Shown piece by piece: positions 35,568 through 46,790 of a stretch of DNA of 64,000 nt (position 1 is the stretch's first letter; every line of letters starts with the position of its first letter). The notes under the pieces were generated by a model that was given only the letters and a program-made list of their open reading frames with translations, was not told the origin of the DNA and searched no databases. A program made the position numbers and the translations under genes. Location of the stretch: positions 28,712,770-28,776,769 of the forward strand of contig OZ020518.1 of the NCBI GenBank assembly GCA_963971425.1, in the 5' to 3' direction. The stretch comes from Bryoerythrophyllum caledonicum (lineage: Eukaryota > Streptophyta > Bryopsida > Pottiales > Pottiaceae).

Positions 35568-36089
35568 CTAAAGGATGTCATATTCGTCTACTCTGAGATT
35601 CGGTTCCTTCCCTATAGTGAGACCGGTCGCAAATCTAACTTGGCGTCCGATTCTCGTTTCCTGCTCTCTTGGACTCACTAACTGTCTTCTTACTTCCGCA
35701 CTAATGTCTGGGCAGGTGGTATCTACCCCCTTCTCGGCCTCGGCTAAGGGGTCTCCTATAGGGCTCGGGATAGCTCGGGGATAGCTCTCGTATGGGTTTG
35801 CCCGGATAGGTTCCAGGCCAGCCCGGATAGGATCCGGGCCAGCTCGGATAGGATCCGGGCTAGTCTCTTGATTTCCTTCTTGCTCTGTTTGCGGGGTGTC
35901 CAAAGGTTCGGGATCAGAGGTCCCGTGATCGGTATCCGAACTAGAAATACTACTACTTCTTCCCTCCGACCTTGCTAAAGGTCGGGACGTTCTACTCCTA
36001 TGCTTGTGACGATTGGTTCGGGTGGAACTGCGAGTACTAACCTTCTGGACTACTTCCTCCTTAATGCCTGGCTGTTCCACCTCCTCCCG
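35568..36089 (-). pseudogene. Gag-pol linker region
   Basis: In-frame continuation after the gag TGA at 36090-36092, to a TAG at 35568. The sequence is basic (STRTNRHKHRSRTSR) then Ser/Asp-rich, with a short tandem (GPDPIRAGPDPIRAG). No domain is recognised; it joins gag to the protease. Confidence 0.7.
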
Positions 36090-37826
36090 TCATTTTGGGG
36101 GGTTCTCCACCCCTTGAGTGTTGCCGTAGTTTAAGGCCGTCTGACTCCGGGGAGGGGTCTCCACCTGTTTGTATGTTACCTTTGGCACCGGCGGTTGTGG
36201 ACAGTGGGGTGCGTCATGTCCATACTGCTGACAGTTCTGGCAAGGTAGCTCCAGCGGTGCCCCTTGTCCACCTCTTCTTGGCTGGTCACAAGCATTAGCA
36301 AAATGGTAGGGGGAACCGCAATTGTAACACACCGGCGTACCTGCTGGAACGGAGTACGGGGGGTACAACGTTGGGGTCGGGACGTACGAAGTTACGCCTT
36401 GGTAGGCCGGTTGTTGGTAGGCTAGTTGCTGAAAGGCCGGCTTGTACCCGAGTTGTCGCAAAGGTGGGTTGGTGGCTCGGTAGGTGGGAGCTGCACCTCG
36501 TCCTCGGCCGTAGGAGGGGAGTACTTGGTAGACGGGGGCTTCTTCCTCTAATACCTCTTCCTCTTCTTCAGCCCAGTAGCTCGTCGTTCCGTCGGCATTG
36601 ACAAGGTGCACCCTCTTTGGTCCGTATTTTGGGCACTCCCGGTTGGCATGTCCGGCCTCTCCACACTTGGTACACCATACATTGTTTCGTACCGTAGGTA
36701 TGGACCTTCGTGGTGTCGGGTTGGCTGCTAGGTTGACCTTGATTGCCTCCATGGTGTCTCGGAGGCTCTTTAGTACCTCCTTTGATTCTTGGGCTTCCAC
36801 CTTGACCTCCTTCAGCCGCCGTGCTGTTTTCTCGTCCGCTCGAGACAGGTTTCTGTGGTGCGTGGTTTTTGCGGGGGTATCACTAGAAGATTCCTCACTT
36901 GAGGACGAGCTGGAGGAGCTATCCTCCGAACTGGACGAGTCGCGCTTCGACATCTTCTTCTTCTTCTTGGTGTCGGTGGTGGCGTATTTGTCGCGCGACT
37001 TCCTCATCGAGTGAAGGGAGTCCTCATAATCTTGGGCTGCATCTATGGCTTCTGCAAGGGTCGTAGGTTTGGCCATTCTTACCGCAAACCCCATAGCGGA
37101 GGGGAGGCCTCCGATAAACCACTCCTTCTGCAATCTCGGGCTTCCCTCCGTCGCACACTTCTTGATGAGGCTCTTTACTCTCTGGTTGTACCTGCGCACC
37201 AGCTCTTTGTCCTTCATGGTGATCTTGTTCAACCGACTTAGAGCACGTGATTCTCCTCCCGATTCGCGAAAAGCTTGGATGAAGTGGTCCTTGAGCTCCT
37301 CCCAATCTGCCTTCACCTCGTCCGACAACCCATGGTACCAATTGAGAGCTTCGCCCTTCAACAACCCGGGAAAGACCCGAAGTCGCGAGGCATCATCCTC
37401 CTGGTTGGCCATGGCAATTGTCTCGAACTCCCCGAACCATTCATCGACGTCCGCCTCTCCATTTCCTTTGAACGAGCTATATCTCAGGCGGGTGGCGGGT
37501 CGAGCCATGGTGGTGGGTGTTTCGCCTTCTTGGACCTCTTGGTATTTAAAGTTGAATGACGTGGCCTGTCCTAGGGGGCTTACTTCAAAGTTTTCTAAGA
37601 AGGGCTCAAAAGACGGAGTTAGAGGTGGCGTGTCACTCCCTACATAAGTGTGTACTTCCAGGATGTCTACTAGGGGACTTACGACCCTTACTCCTCTACT
37701 TGGCCTACGGGTTGGGGTATTTCTAGGACTAGGTTCGGCAAAGAAGGGCTGGCTTCCTCGTCTTGTACCTCTATTTCTACGTTGGGACCGACGTACTCCT
37801 ATTTCGCTAGGTTCTTCCTGACTCAT
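36090..37826 (-). CDS. gag: Gag polyprotein
   Basis: 578 codons from ATG at 37826 to TGA at 36090. The N-terminus is basic. A retrotransposon gag core lies at about 105-260 (FKGNGEADVDEWFGEFE, GEALNWYHGL, RYNQRVKSLIKKC, EWFIGGL). A Lys/Ser-rich stretch follows (about 285-320), then three CCHC zinc knuckles: CTKCGEAGHANREC (about 385), CYNCGSPYHFANAC (about 500) and CQNCQQYGHDAPHC (about 529). Gag forms the particle that packages the RNA. Three knuckles are more than the usual one or two in plant Ty3/gypsy. The frame is open and looks intact. Confidence 0.93.
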   Translation of the reverse strand: MSQEEPSEIGVRRSQRRNRGTRRGSQPFFAEPSPRNTPTRRPSRGVRVVSPLVDILEVHTYVGSDTPPLTPSFEPFLENFEVSPLGQATSFNFKYQEVQEGETPTTMARPATRLRYSSFKGNGEADVDEWFGEFETIAMANQEDDASRLRVFPGLLKGEALNWYHGLSDEVKADWEELKDHFIQAFRESGGESRALSRLNKITMKDKELVRRYNQRVKSLIKKCATEGSPRLQKEWFIGGLPSAMGFAVRMAKPTTLAEAIDAAQDYEDSLHSMRKSRDKYATTDTKKKKKMSKRDSSSSEDSSSSSSSSEESSSDTPAKTTHHRNLSRADEKTARRLKEVKVEAQESKEVLKSLRDTMEAIKVNLAANPTPRRSIPTVRNNVWCTKCGEAGHANRECPKYGPKRVHLVNADGTTSYWAEEEEEVLEEEAPVYQVLPSYGRGRGAAPTYRATNPPLRQLGYKPAFQQLAYQQPAYQGVTSYVPTPTLYPPYSVPAGTPVCYNCGSPYHFANACDQPRRGGQGAPLELPCQNCQQYGHDAPHCPQPPVPKVTYKQVETPPRSQTALNYGNTQGVENPPK

Positions 37827-38369
37827 GAAGGTTCATGGTATTGCCTAGGCACTCACTACGTCTATCTTTTGATCTAGGAGGATTGGTCACAACTACTAAC
37901 TATTCTAATGAGCTAGCTGTCTTGCTTAGAAAGTGCTCGAATCTCTGCTTGGATCTGTGCGCGGACACGGCTTGGGCATGGTACGGGTGTGTATTGAACA
38001 CGGCACGGACACAACACGAGTACAGCTACTTTCGCAAGATCTAGACAGACTTCACTCACTTGAGGTCGGACAGTCACCTCGGATGATATACCTTCCACCG
38101 GCGTTTCCATTCCAAGAATGGAGTTCCGGCCTTCGTTGTCCGCCGGTTCTGAGTAAGGTACTTGAGCCGCTCCCCTTATAGACACCGCCACTCGGGCAGT
38201 TCGGGAGCGAACTTGGAAGCGATCGTGATGGAAGGTTAATGCTCCTTCACTATCTCCCACGCTATCTCTCTTCGCCTCGAAGCTGCTAAGTATCCAAGGA
38301 TCACAAAATTAGTTTCAGAAAGAATATACAACAAGACAAGCTATTAGTCTTTGAGTTCAGCGAAGTGAA
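37827..38369 (-). other. Untranslated leader between PBS and gag
   Basis: About 540 nt with no conserved frame; expected to hold packaging signals, none of which I can point to. Confidence 0.6.
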
Positions 38370-38387
38370 TCCCCGGCAGCGGCGCCA
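38370..38387 (-). other. Primer binding site (tRNA-Asp type)
   Basis: TGGCGCCGCTGCCGGGGA on the minus strand starts five nt after the 5' LTR. It is complementary to the 3' end of a plant tRNA-Asp (CCCCGGCARCGGCGCCA). This primes minus-strand synthesis and fixes the orientation of the element. Confidence 0.85.
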
Positions 38388-39797
38388 CTTCGTGTCGTAG
38401 TACGTGATGGCAAGTATTCACATCTTAACACAAAGATACCCTTAAGGTAATCGTTCCCACAGAGAGTCACCGAGAACTACAACGACTAACATCAAGCCAA
38501 AAATCTATACCATGTCAACTATACAATCGGTATATCAAAAAGAAAGGAGGGAATAAGGGTTTAGATCACAAAGCCTGGGTGTTAATTACACCAATTCCCC
38601 ATTCTTCGTACGCGTGTTGTCTCCTTGTACGTCGTAGGTCGTACATTCGTACGTCCTACATTCGTACGTCCTACCTTTGTACGTCCTACCTTTGTACGTC
38701 CTATCTTTGTACGTACTACCTCGCACGGGTAGTAAAGACTTCTATTACTCAAACCTTAGATTAGATCTGAGACTTATAGTAACACCTATGCACAATGTGG
38801 ACAGCCTGAGTACATGCGTACCCGGCAAACGGGGGGGTTGTATTACCAAGGATGTTGATCCGAGGACTCACAGAGATTTTAGTGTTTGACACAAGTAACC
38901 GAGACTCTTCCTCCCATTCTCTCCTTCTACCTCTACTCACTCACTTAGATGGTTATGGCGTCACTGAGATCCCCCCGAGGGGGTGTTAGACCCGTGTTTC
39001 CGAAACTGTGAGTGGCGTAATGTAAGTGAGCAAGGGGTCTACCCGCCCACTATCCGTCCTCCTCTCAGTCTCCCTCCACATCCAATGTGGCTGGAGGTAA
39101 GATGTTCAGGGGATGATACGAGTCTTCACAACCGACACCAATCGGTACGCCGGAAGGTCACTCAAGACTCATTGGGACCCTTATCCATCCGTCACTCCCC
39201 CCTCGTCCTTCCCTAGACACGTACAATCTCACCTGTTATTCCCATCCACCCCAACTATTCTACTTGATGGAACAAGGAAACAACTGTAACGGTTTAGAGT
39301 TAGAGTCACGCCCCTACTAACTATCCTCTCACCTCACCTGTTATTCCCATCCACCCGGACTAATCTACTTGATGGAACAAGGAAACGATGATTAGATAAT
39401 TAGTATAGACTTGAGGAGTGGACTACTTGAAATGGCACTCACAGTCATATATGCAATCCGAGCTCTCCAACCTTCGAAGGTCTTCTCAGAGCGTAGGTTT
39501 AGAATTAACATTGAAAGCAAATACACACATCAAGCAGTGAAGAGAGAGGCCACGAGGCTTCTCTCTTATACCGCCAAGGACCCACACAAGAGTCCAAACT
39601 CAAAAGATACCTAAAACGGCGCATTAACTACTCTTGGCGGCGGTGGCCGCCACTACTCACGACGTGCACCTTCAGAAGGTGACTTATTACACAAATCCCA
39701 AGGCAAAACCAAGTCAAAACCAAAGTCAACCGGGGGCCAAATCCCGGAATGAACAGTGACCTACGAAACAAGATCCTTATCCTATAGGCGTAAGTTT

Positions 39798-41792
39798 TTA
39801 CCTACCCTGCGCCAACTCCTCGAGCCTCTTCTTCTCCTCCTTCCTTCTACGTTTCTTGGAGCTTCGGCTTGAAGACGGGGTGGGTGCGGCCGTAGCAAGT
39901 GCCATCAAAGGTGCCAGAGTGGCATCCGTGGGCTGAGTCGGAGTGGCAAATGAACGGGACATGGTTTCTCTTGTAGAGAAAGTGGTGGCCATCCCGGTGG
40001 AGGTAACGGGTAAGGATACTAGAACTGGAGGAAACTCGGACCGAGATGGGAGGATTGATACCTGGGTCGGAGTTGTCATGATATCCGGGCCGGATGTAAG
40101 AACCGGGAGGTGCAAATGAGAAGAACTCTCACTGGTAGTCTTCCCAAGGGGAAAGACACTCGATAAAGGTGCCATAATTGGCGCAGAGCGAACGGTGTCA
40201 CCTCGGGGTGGCTGGCGATGACGGATCAAGGGTGGAGGTTCCACCCCTGCATCTGAGCTCTCCTTCCATCCACTTTGCGTCTGGGTGGTGATTTCTGAAG
40301 GAGAGGGTCTCGCCGGAGTCCTCGAAGGTCGTACGAGAGGAGATGGACTGTCAAGGTCCACCACAGCTTTCCCCTTGTTGTTACCCGTACCACGATCTTC
40401 CGTATCGGAGTCCGAATCTCCGTCCTTGCTTGAGCTGTCGGAGTCATCCACGAACTTGGGTAAGATATGTGTGAGGTTGCTTACCAATAACCTCATGCTG
40501 GCATAAGCCTCCTCAACCTTCACGGTTTGCTCCATCATGAATGCGATCACCCTCTTGCTCGAAACGTGGTCATCCCTCTCCAACCTAGCATCGAACATCC
40601 GGGCCTTGAGTACAACATCTGCAGGTAGGTGCAGGGCATCCTCCACTCGTTGTAATGCCTCCGCAGAAGCATTGGCTTGGAGAAGAGCTTCCTTCTGCCT
40701 CTTCTCTGCCTCCAAGGCCCGACTCTTCATCTTGGTCATCTCCAAGGTGAGCCGGTGGACCTTCTGTTCCATACTACGGAGGTCGCTCGCTCCTCCTATA
40801 CTTTCCTTGACCGCCGCGACTAGTCCTTGGATGGGTGGATTACCCACCAAACTACTCACATGTGCCAAGGTCTTGTCGGTGTCATCTACGTATACCCGTA
40901 GGGCCTCAATGAGTTCAGATGCCCGGTAAGTCTTGTCTCCGAGGTGTGCGGGCCCTGTAACTGCTGCGCGGAGTGCGGCTCGGGTCCGAGTGGCAGGGGC
41001 TCCTCCTTCTCTCCTTTTCTGACGCTTGGGGGGTGGAGGCGCCTCTTCTGCTGATGGGGAGGAGGTGCTTCCTCCCTCAGAACCCGACTCGTACTCCGAC
41101 TCTGTCCCCTGGAACTTCTTCATCATCAAATGGGTCCCGTACGCCGTTGTCTCCTCTGGCGTGGTCTCCTTGAAGTGATGATAGAGGTGGATCAAGAAGG
41201 GACAAAGAGGAGAGCGCTTGGCATTGCTAACACTCTTGGTCAACCGGAGTACTACGTCCTTCACAATGATGGCCCAATTTACCATCCTCTCTCCTAAATA
41301 CGATCCGTACACGGTGTTAGCAAGAGTCATAGTAACTCTCGTGGGTTTTTCAGGGTGTAGAATGGGTATGAGGAAAGCAAAGACCCGTCGGGCTCGAGAG
41401 TCTATGCAATCCTTCAAACCATAACCGTTCTTGGAGTCCTTGGTGTCGAATCGTCCCTTGCCATACTCCTCCTTCTTCAAACTCGTCCATCCTGCACCCT
41501 GTCGAGGGAACTCGTACACCTCCTGCCACTTACCCATAGTCCACCGGTCTGGACAAGCCCGGATACTATCACCCTCAGGTTCCGGTAATGGGTCTTGCCT
41601 TAGTTCTTGCACGGTAGACTCGATGCAGAAACTCCAACAAAAGTTAAAGAGGGAGAGACATCCCATGCGAAGGAGGTCCTCCTTGAGTTCGGTAAGCTCA
41701 AGGGGATCCTTGGGGATGGCGGGGGAAATGGCCTTCACCGAAGACAGGGTCGGGTTGGAGGAAGCCATGACCCCTCCCTTGTTGCTAGACAT
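39798..41792 (-). CDS. LTR-encoded protein of unknown function (5' LTR copy)
   Basis: Same 664-codon frame as 30179-28185, with an identical translation. In this copy the ORF lies downstream of the U3-side arrays R2 and R1 and upstream of the primer binding site and gag, so transcription starting near the arrays could give a message with this ORF first. No splice site linking it to gag is evident. Confidence 0.72.
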   Translation of the reverse strand: MSSNKGGVMASSNPTLSSVKAISPAIPKDPLELTELKEDLLRMGCLSLFNFCWSFCIESTVQELRQDPLPEPEGDSIRACPDRWTMGKWQEVYEFPRQGAGWTSLKKEEYGKGRFDTKDSKNGYGLKDCIDSRARRVFAFLIPILHPEKPTRVTMTLANTVYGSYLGERMVNWAIIVKDVVLRLTKSVSNAKRSPLCPFLIHLYHHFKETTPEETTAYGTHLMMKKFQGTESEYESGSEGGSTSSPSAEEAPPPPKRQKRREGGAPATRTRAALRAAVTGPAHLGDKTYRASELIEALRVYVDDTDKTLAHVSSLVGNPPIQGLVAAVKESIGGASDLRSMEQKVHRLTLEMTKMKSRALEAEKRQKEALLQANASAEALQRVEDALHLPADVVLKARMFDARLERDDHVSSKRVIAFMMEQTVKVEEAYASMRLLVSNLTHILPKFVDDSDSSSKDGDSDSDTEDRGTGNNKGKAVVDLDSPSPLVRPSRTPARPSPSEITTQTQSGWKESSDAGVEPPPLIRHRQPPRGDTVRSAPIMAPLSSVFPLGKTTSESSSHLHLPVLTSGPDIMTTPTQVSILPSRSEFPPVLVSLPVTSTGMATTFSTRETMSRSFATPTQPTDATLAPLMALATAAPTPSSSRSSKKRRRKEEKKRLEELAQGR

Positions 41793-41925
41793 CCTCCGTC
41801 TTTCCTTCCTCCGCCTCGTGCACAACCTCCGGGCTCTCGTCCTGCGGACACCTTGTACGTACCTTTCTTACCTCGCCGGCATGGATTTCCTCCGAGGGTC
41901 GTTTCTTCCTTAGACAACCTCCTAG

Positions 41926-42461
41926 TTCTTGTGTACAGGCTGCTCGTGGTCGGGTTCGCTTCCGGGCTCCTGTGTACACAGCGTGCTGGTGGTCGGGTTG
42001 CCTCCGGGCTCGTACCAACAGCTTGGTCGTCGTCGAGTCGCCTCCGGGCTCTTGCAAACCGCCTGGTCGTCGTCGAGTCGCCTCCGGGCTCGTACAAACA
42101 GCGTGCTGATGGTCGGGTTGCCTCCGGGCTCGTACAAACAGCGTGGTCGTCGTCGAGTTGCCTCCGGGCTCGTACAAACAGCGTGGTCGTCTTCGAGTCG
42201 CCTCCGGGCTCTTGCAAACAGCCTGGTCGTCGTCGAGTCGCCTCCGGGCTCGTACAAACAGCGTGATGATGGTCGGGTTCGCCTCCGGGCTCTTGCAAAC
42301 AGCCTGGTCGTCGTCGAGTCGCCTCCGGGCTCGTACAAACAGCGTGCTGATGGTCGGGTTCGCCTCTGGGCTTGTACAAACAGCCTGTTGATGGTCGGGT
42401 TCGCCTCCGGGCTCGTACAAACAGCCTGGTCGTCGTCGAGTCGCCTCCGGGCTCGTCCTGA
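41926..42461. repeat. 40-bp tandem array R1 (5' LTR)
   Basis: Same array as 30313-30848, without visible change in unit number. Confidence 0.92.
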
Positions 42462-42720
42462 TTCTAGTCTACTTCCTGTTGACTCTCTCTCGCTCTATGT
42501 CACGGTGTAGAGCTGAATGGGAGAGTTTGTTAAGTAGTCGGTGTTGGTGCGACTAGGAAGATTCCTTCTGCCCGCGGTTGAAGCATCCGCGTCTCTTCCT
42601 TTCGCTCTTGCTTTCCAGGTTGTATTCCTGATCTCCTTATCTTGAGTACGATTGTAGTCTCCAGGTTCCTCGTTGCCTTTTCCCACTTGGTGGACAGCCT
42701 TTACGTAGTGATGACCAGTT

Positions 42721-43030
42721 CAGCCTAAGGGCTTGGGTATGGAGTAGCCTCCGGGCTCGGGTAGGAAGCAGCCTCCGGGCTCGGGCAGGGAGTAGCTTCC
42801 GGGCTCGGGTAGGGAGCAGCCTCCGGGCTCGGGTATAAATCAGCCTCCGGGCTCGGGTATGAAGCAGCCTCCGGGCTCGGGCAAGGAGTAGCCTCCGGTC
42901 TCGGGTATAAATTAGCCTCCGGGCTCGGGCAAGGAGTAGCCTCCGGGCTCGGGTATCGGGAGTAGCCTCCGGGCTCGGGTATGAAGCAGCCTCCGGGCTC
43001 GGGCAGGGAGTAGCCTCCGGGCTCGTCCTT
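42721..43030. repeat. 24-26-bp tandem array R2 (5' LTR)
   Basis: Twelve units against fourteen in the 3' LTR. Two 26-bp TCGGGAGT-type units are missing and some units carry TATAAATT endings. Confidence 0.92.
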
Positions 43031-43190
43031 CGTGTTTTTAGGATACTTAATCGGTCCTCACTAAGGGTTGTCCTTAACCTATCTAATAAACCATACTAAG
43101 GTAGTATTAACCCAATCTCTGAACTAATTAGCCTAAGATTATTATAATTAACTTCCTAACCTGAAAATTTTGAAAATTCGTGGTACGACA

Positions 43191-43195
43191 GCCAA
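43191..43195. other. Target site duplication GCCAA, right
   Basis: Matches 26775-26779 across the LTR element. Removing one copy and the element restores codon continuity of L-B ORF2. Confidence 0.88.
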
Positions 43196-46100
43196 ACATA
43201 TCATGTGGCAATTGGGTAATTACGTTGGGAGTGCAATTCGGTAGCCCACAAATTTTCTTTTGTATCGCTATAATTTTTTTGTCTAGTTTTTTAATAGCAG
43301 GTAGTGAGTTTGGTACCGCGTAAAAACTATATGCAATGCCTGCTCTTATAACTGTGTCTACCATGCTGACTTTTTGTTTAATAGTAGCTGGACAATTTGC
43401 TAATTGGTTGCATTGTTTAATTAGTTTGGTGGTTGTTGTGTGTGTCTGTATTTTTCAATTGAATGATGGAACTAGTTGTATTCCTAGATATACATATGGC
43501 TCATTTTGATGTAGTATGGGAATCGGTTGGTTTCTGTATGATATATTTGCAGCTTGTATTAGTGCTTTGAAAACTATTTGATTTGCTTTGGATTTGTTTG
43601 GGCATCCAGTAATTGCACATTTCGGAATTCCTAGGTCCATTCCTGCCCATACGCATAATTTGTCCATTTTATTTAGTTGATTTTTTATTGAGGGAAGTTT
43701 GTTTGTTATGATTGCAAGATCATCTGCGTATGCTGCTGTATTTATTGTTGTTTTTGAAGTTCCCAAGGTATAGCCGTATTTTCCTCTTTGTAACCATCGT
43801 AAAAGTGGTTCTAGAAAAATAAGAAAGAGATATGGGCTAAGTGTATCTCCTTGTATTGTGCCTCTTTGTATGGATATTTTTTGGGTTTGGCCAAAGTATT
43901 CACCAGTAAAAATGGTGTTAGACTGTGAGTAGATATCTCCCACTAGCATTACCGCGTCCTCAGGGTATCCTAAATCTTTCATAATGGTTAGTAGACGGGC
44001 GTGGTCAATCGAGCCAAATGCATTTTTGAAATCTATATAGAGTAAATATATATCTTGCGTTGTTAGTTGTGCATCTTCTAAGGCCGCTATTAGTAATTGT
44101 AATTGTCTGGATGTGCATCTTTCGGCACGGAACCCTTCTTGGCTGTCATGTTGAATTTGGTATTTTTCTCCGTATGCTGAGAGTATTGATGTTAGTGTAC
44201 TTGTAAAAAAATTGTATATAGTGTTGGCTAGCGCTATAGGTCTGTGATTTGGTAGTTGGGATGGGTCACCCTTTTTGACATTTGTATAGTAGTATTGTGA
44301 GGCTTATTTTCTATGATGCCGGAATTTGTTTTTGTTTATAGCAATGTTTAAAGAATAGGAATAAGATGCGGTGGAAGTTTGTAGGCATGTTCTTCAGGAT
44401 AGAGTTGGGTATTTTGTCCGGTCCTGGGGTTTTGTTGTTTGCAAGGTTTTTTAGGCATAAGTCAAAAGTTTCTTGATCAAAGTATGCATGTAGCGGAGTT
44501 TGTGGATGACCTCTTTTATCTATTACAAAGCCTTCTAGGTCATGCCATGGGTATTGTCTAACTCCGCATGTGCATTCAGGAGGGTGATCTGGTAAGTAAT
44601 AACATGTTGGAACAGTGGATTTATTGATAATTGATTGTTGTATGTAAATTTCATTGGCAATGTCTTGTGGGCTCGTTAGTATGTTATTATTACGATCTGT
44701 GATGCAATCTAATGGTGGTGTTTCTTGGTTTTTGAATACTTTATTGATTATCTTTTTTGGGCTTATTTCGTATAATTGTCTGTATTTGGATATAGCCTTT
44801 TTTATACATTCTTTTGTGTAATTTGACCTGATTTTTCTTGCTTTTTTGTTTGCGGTTTTGGCTAGTGTAGCTAGATCATTTATCCATGGTTCAATAAGTA
44901 AGTCGTCATTTGGGGGTGGTGGGATCTTGACATGGGTGTGTTTGTTTAATTCATTGATAATTGGATGTGATCGCCATTGTGGTGTGTTTTTTGTGATATA
45001 TATTGCTTTTCTAATTAGGTGGTATGTTGCAACATGTTTTTTCCATGTTTTTTGGATTTTGCGTGGTAAGTATCCTCCTTGTTTTGAGATTCTATTATTC
45101 AGTGTAGGTATGGGTGGCACGCTACACGTATTTTCTATAGCTTCTGATATTTTTTGAGTGATTTCGTCCATATGGGAGCATGCTAGTTTCCATTGATCCG
45201 AATTTAGATGTTTGTATGATAATATGGTGTCTAGGTCATTTAATTGTAAAGCGTTGTTTTCATAAAAGTTTGTGTTGAGTTTATCTAAATTATCTTGCGG
45301 TATAGGGTTGAGTATTCTAATTGGTCTCGAGGTAGGTGGTGTGGGGTGGCGTGCAATAAGTTTGTTTTGGGGTATGTGTAGTGAAATGGGTGCATGGTCA
45401 GAGTTAAGATTGGCTTCTGTGATTGTGGTACATGTGTATAGATTGTGATTTTGTGTTTTGATATAAAAGCCGTCTATTAGACTTGTATGTGTATAGTTGT
45501 ATCCACCTTGTCTAGAGTAGTTTGTATTTGTTGGGATATATGTTAGTGCTAAGCTATCAATATATGTTTTCCATGCAAAATCTTCATCTTGTGGTGGTGT
45601 GGTATTATGTTCATTTTGTCGTCCTATTAAAGCTATGTCTCTATTAAAGTCTCCACATAATATGAGAGTGTGGTTAGGATATGTGTTAATTTGTGTTGTA
45701 ATAGTTTGTTGTATTATTGGGATTAGTTCAATATCATCATGATGTGAGGGCATATATAGGTGTATTAATAGCCATGGTTGTAGTGGATGGTTTTTTATGT
45801 GTATAATTTGTAAGTAGGGTGAGATTTTTAGAGGGGTTACTATTTTGGTGATATTTCCTGGGTATGCATATTTGTGATTTATTAGTGTAAGTAGTCCTCC
45901 TCTAGCGGGTGTGTAAGGGATCCGTTGTTGAATGCATCTAGTTAGTGCGTGAGTATTGTTAAATACTAGTTTATAATCTGGGAATATATTTTGTATGTAC
46001 TTTATTGATTTGGTGGCAGTTAGTTTAGTTTCTTGGATGGTGATAATGGCCGGGTTTGTATGTAAGGCAAGTTCTTCTAAACTAGGTAATGCAGTATTTA

Positions 46101-46763
46101 GTGTAGCTGCATTCCATGTAACAATGTTAGTTTGATGGCTATTGTTATGTGTATTGGATTGGAGTGGTGGTGAGATATGGGTCAATGGAGGGGGTGTGTG
46201 TACTCATCTAGGGGTTCATAAATTCTTAGTGTTTCTTCGAGAAGATTGTTTGGTAGAAAAGGAAATTTAATTTTTAGCATTTGTATTGATGGTGCATTTT
46301 GTGTTTGGTGTATGAAATCATATAATTCTTTGTGTATTCAAGATGAGGGGTTTATTACTTTTTGATTATTTGTAAGATATTGTGTATATGGATGTTCGAT
46401 GTGAATATGCCTTTCGGGTGGGTTTGGTAGTGTAGACATCTTGTTTAATAGCTTGGCGGTCCAATCCGGTTCGGGGAAATTTATTAGTTGGTGTTCACAC
46501 GAGTTTATGTTAGGGCTGATGGTTGTTATTAGTGCAAATAATATTTGTGCTAAAGGGTAATTTCTTATTCGGTTGAGATATGTGTTTAAGTGTGGAAAGT
46601 CTCTAATAGTAATTTGGTGGTATTGGTGATCTTGTTTTAGGATGGGGGAGAAACTTTTTGCAAGGTGTTGATACTCAGGTTGGAGTTTGATTGTACAAGA
46701 AATGAAGTACGTTTTGTATCTACGTTTATGAGCTGATGGGTGGGTTTTAAACACATCAGGCAT

Positions 46764-46790
46764 AGGGCCAGGATTGGTTTCAATATCCCC
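46764..46790 (-). other. 2A-like motif, L-B
   Basis: GDIETNPGP preceded by HLIKC and followed by MPDVF. Identical in the nine core residues to the L-A and L-C copies although the sequence upstream is unrelated between copies. Confidence 0.87.

Larger units (their letters stand above)
26780..43190 (-). mobile_element. Ty3/gypsy-type LTR retrotransposon, 16.4 kb, nested in L-B
   Basis: Two direct LTRs (TGTCGTACCACG or TGTCATACCACG at the start, CTACGACA at the end), a tRNA-Asp-type primer binding site, gag, then protease, RT, RNase H and integrase in that order on the minus strand, and a polypurine tract before the 3' LTR. The order RT-RH-IN defines Ty3/gypsy. The target duplication is GCCAA (26775-26779 and 43191-43195), inside ORF2 of L-B. 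PBS type and DGGS protease box recall Athila/Tat-like plant elements, but I cannot place it firmly. It is much more GC-rich than the LINE it sits in. Confidence 0.95.
38393..43190 (-). repeat. 5' LTR (4798 bp)
   Basis: Direct repeat of 26780-31629. The differences I see are confined to the outer end: two fewer R2 units, a few bases inside R2 and four or five single-base changes in the last 110 bp before TACGACA. The part with the ORF appears identical in both LTRs. In element sense the LTR begins at 43190 (TGTCGTACCACG) and ends at 38393 (CTACGACA). Confidence 0.95.

Noticed and set aside
31641-37826. A variant genetic code to explain the in-frame stops of gag-pol
   Set aside because: All three stop codons are involved, and nearby intact genes end on ordinary TAG, TAA and TGA.
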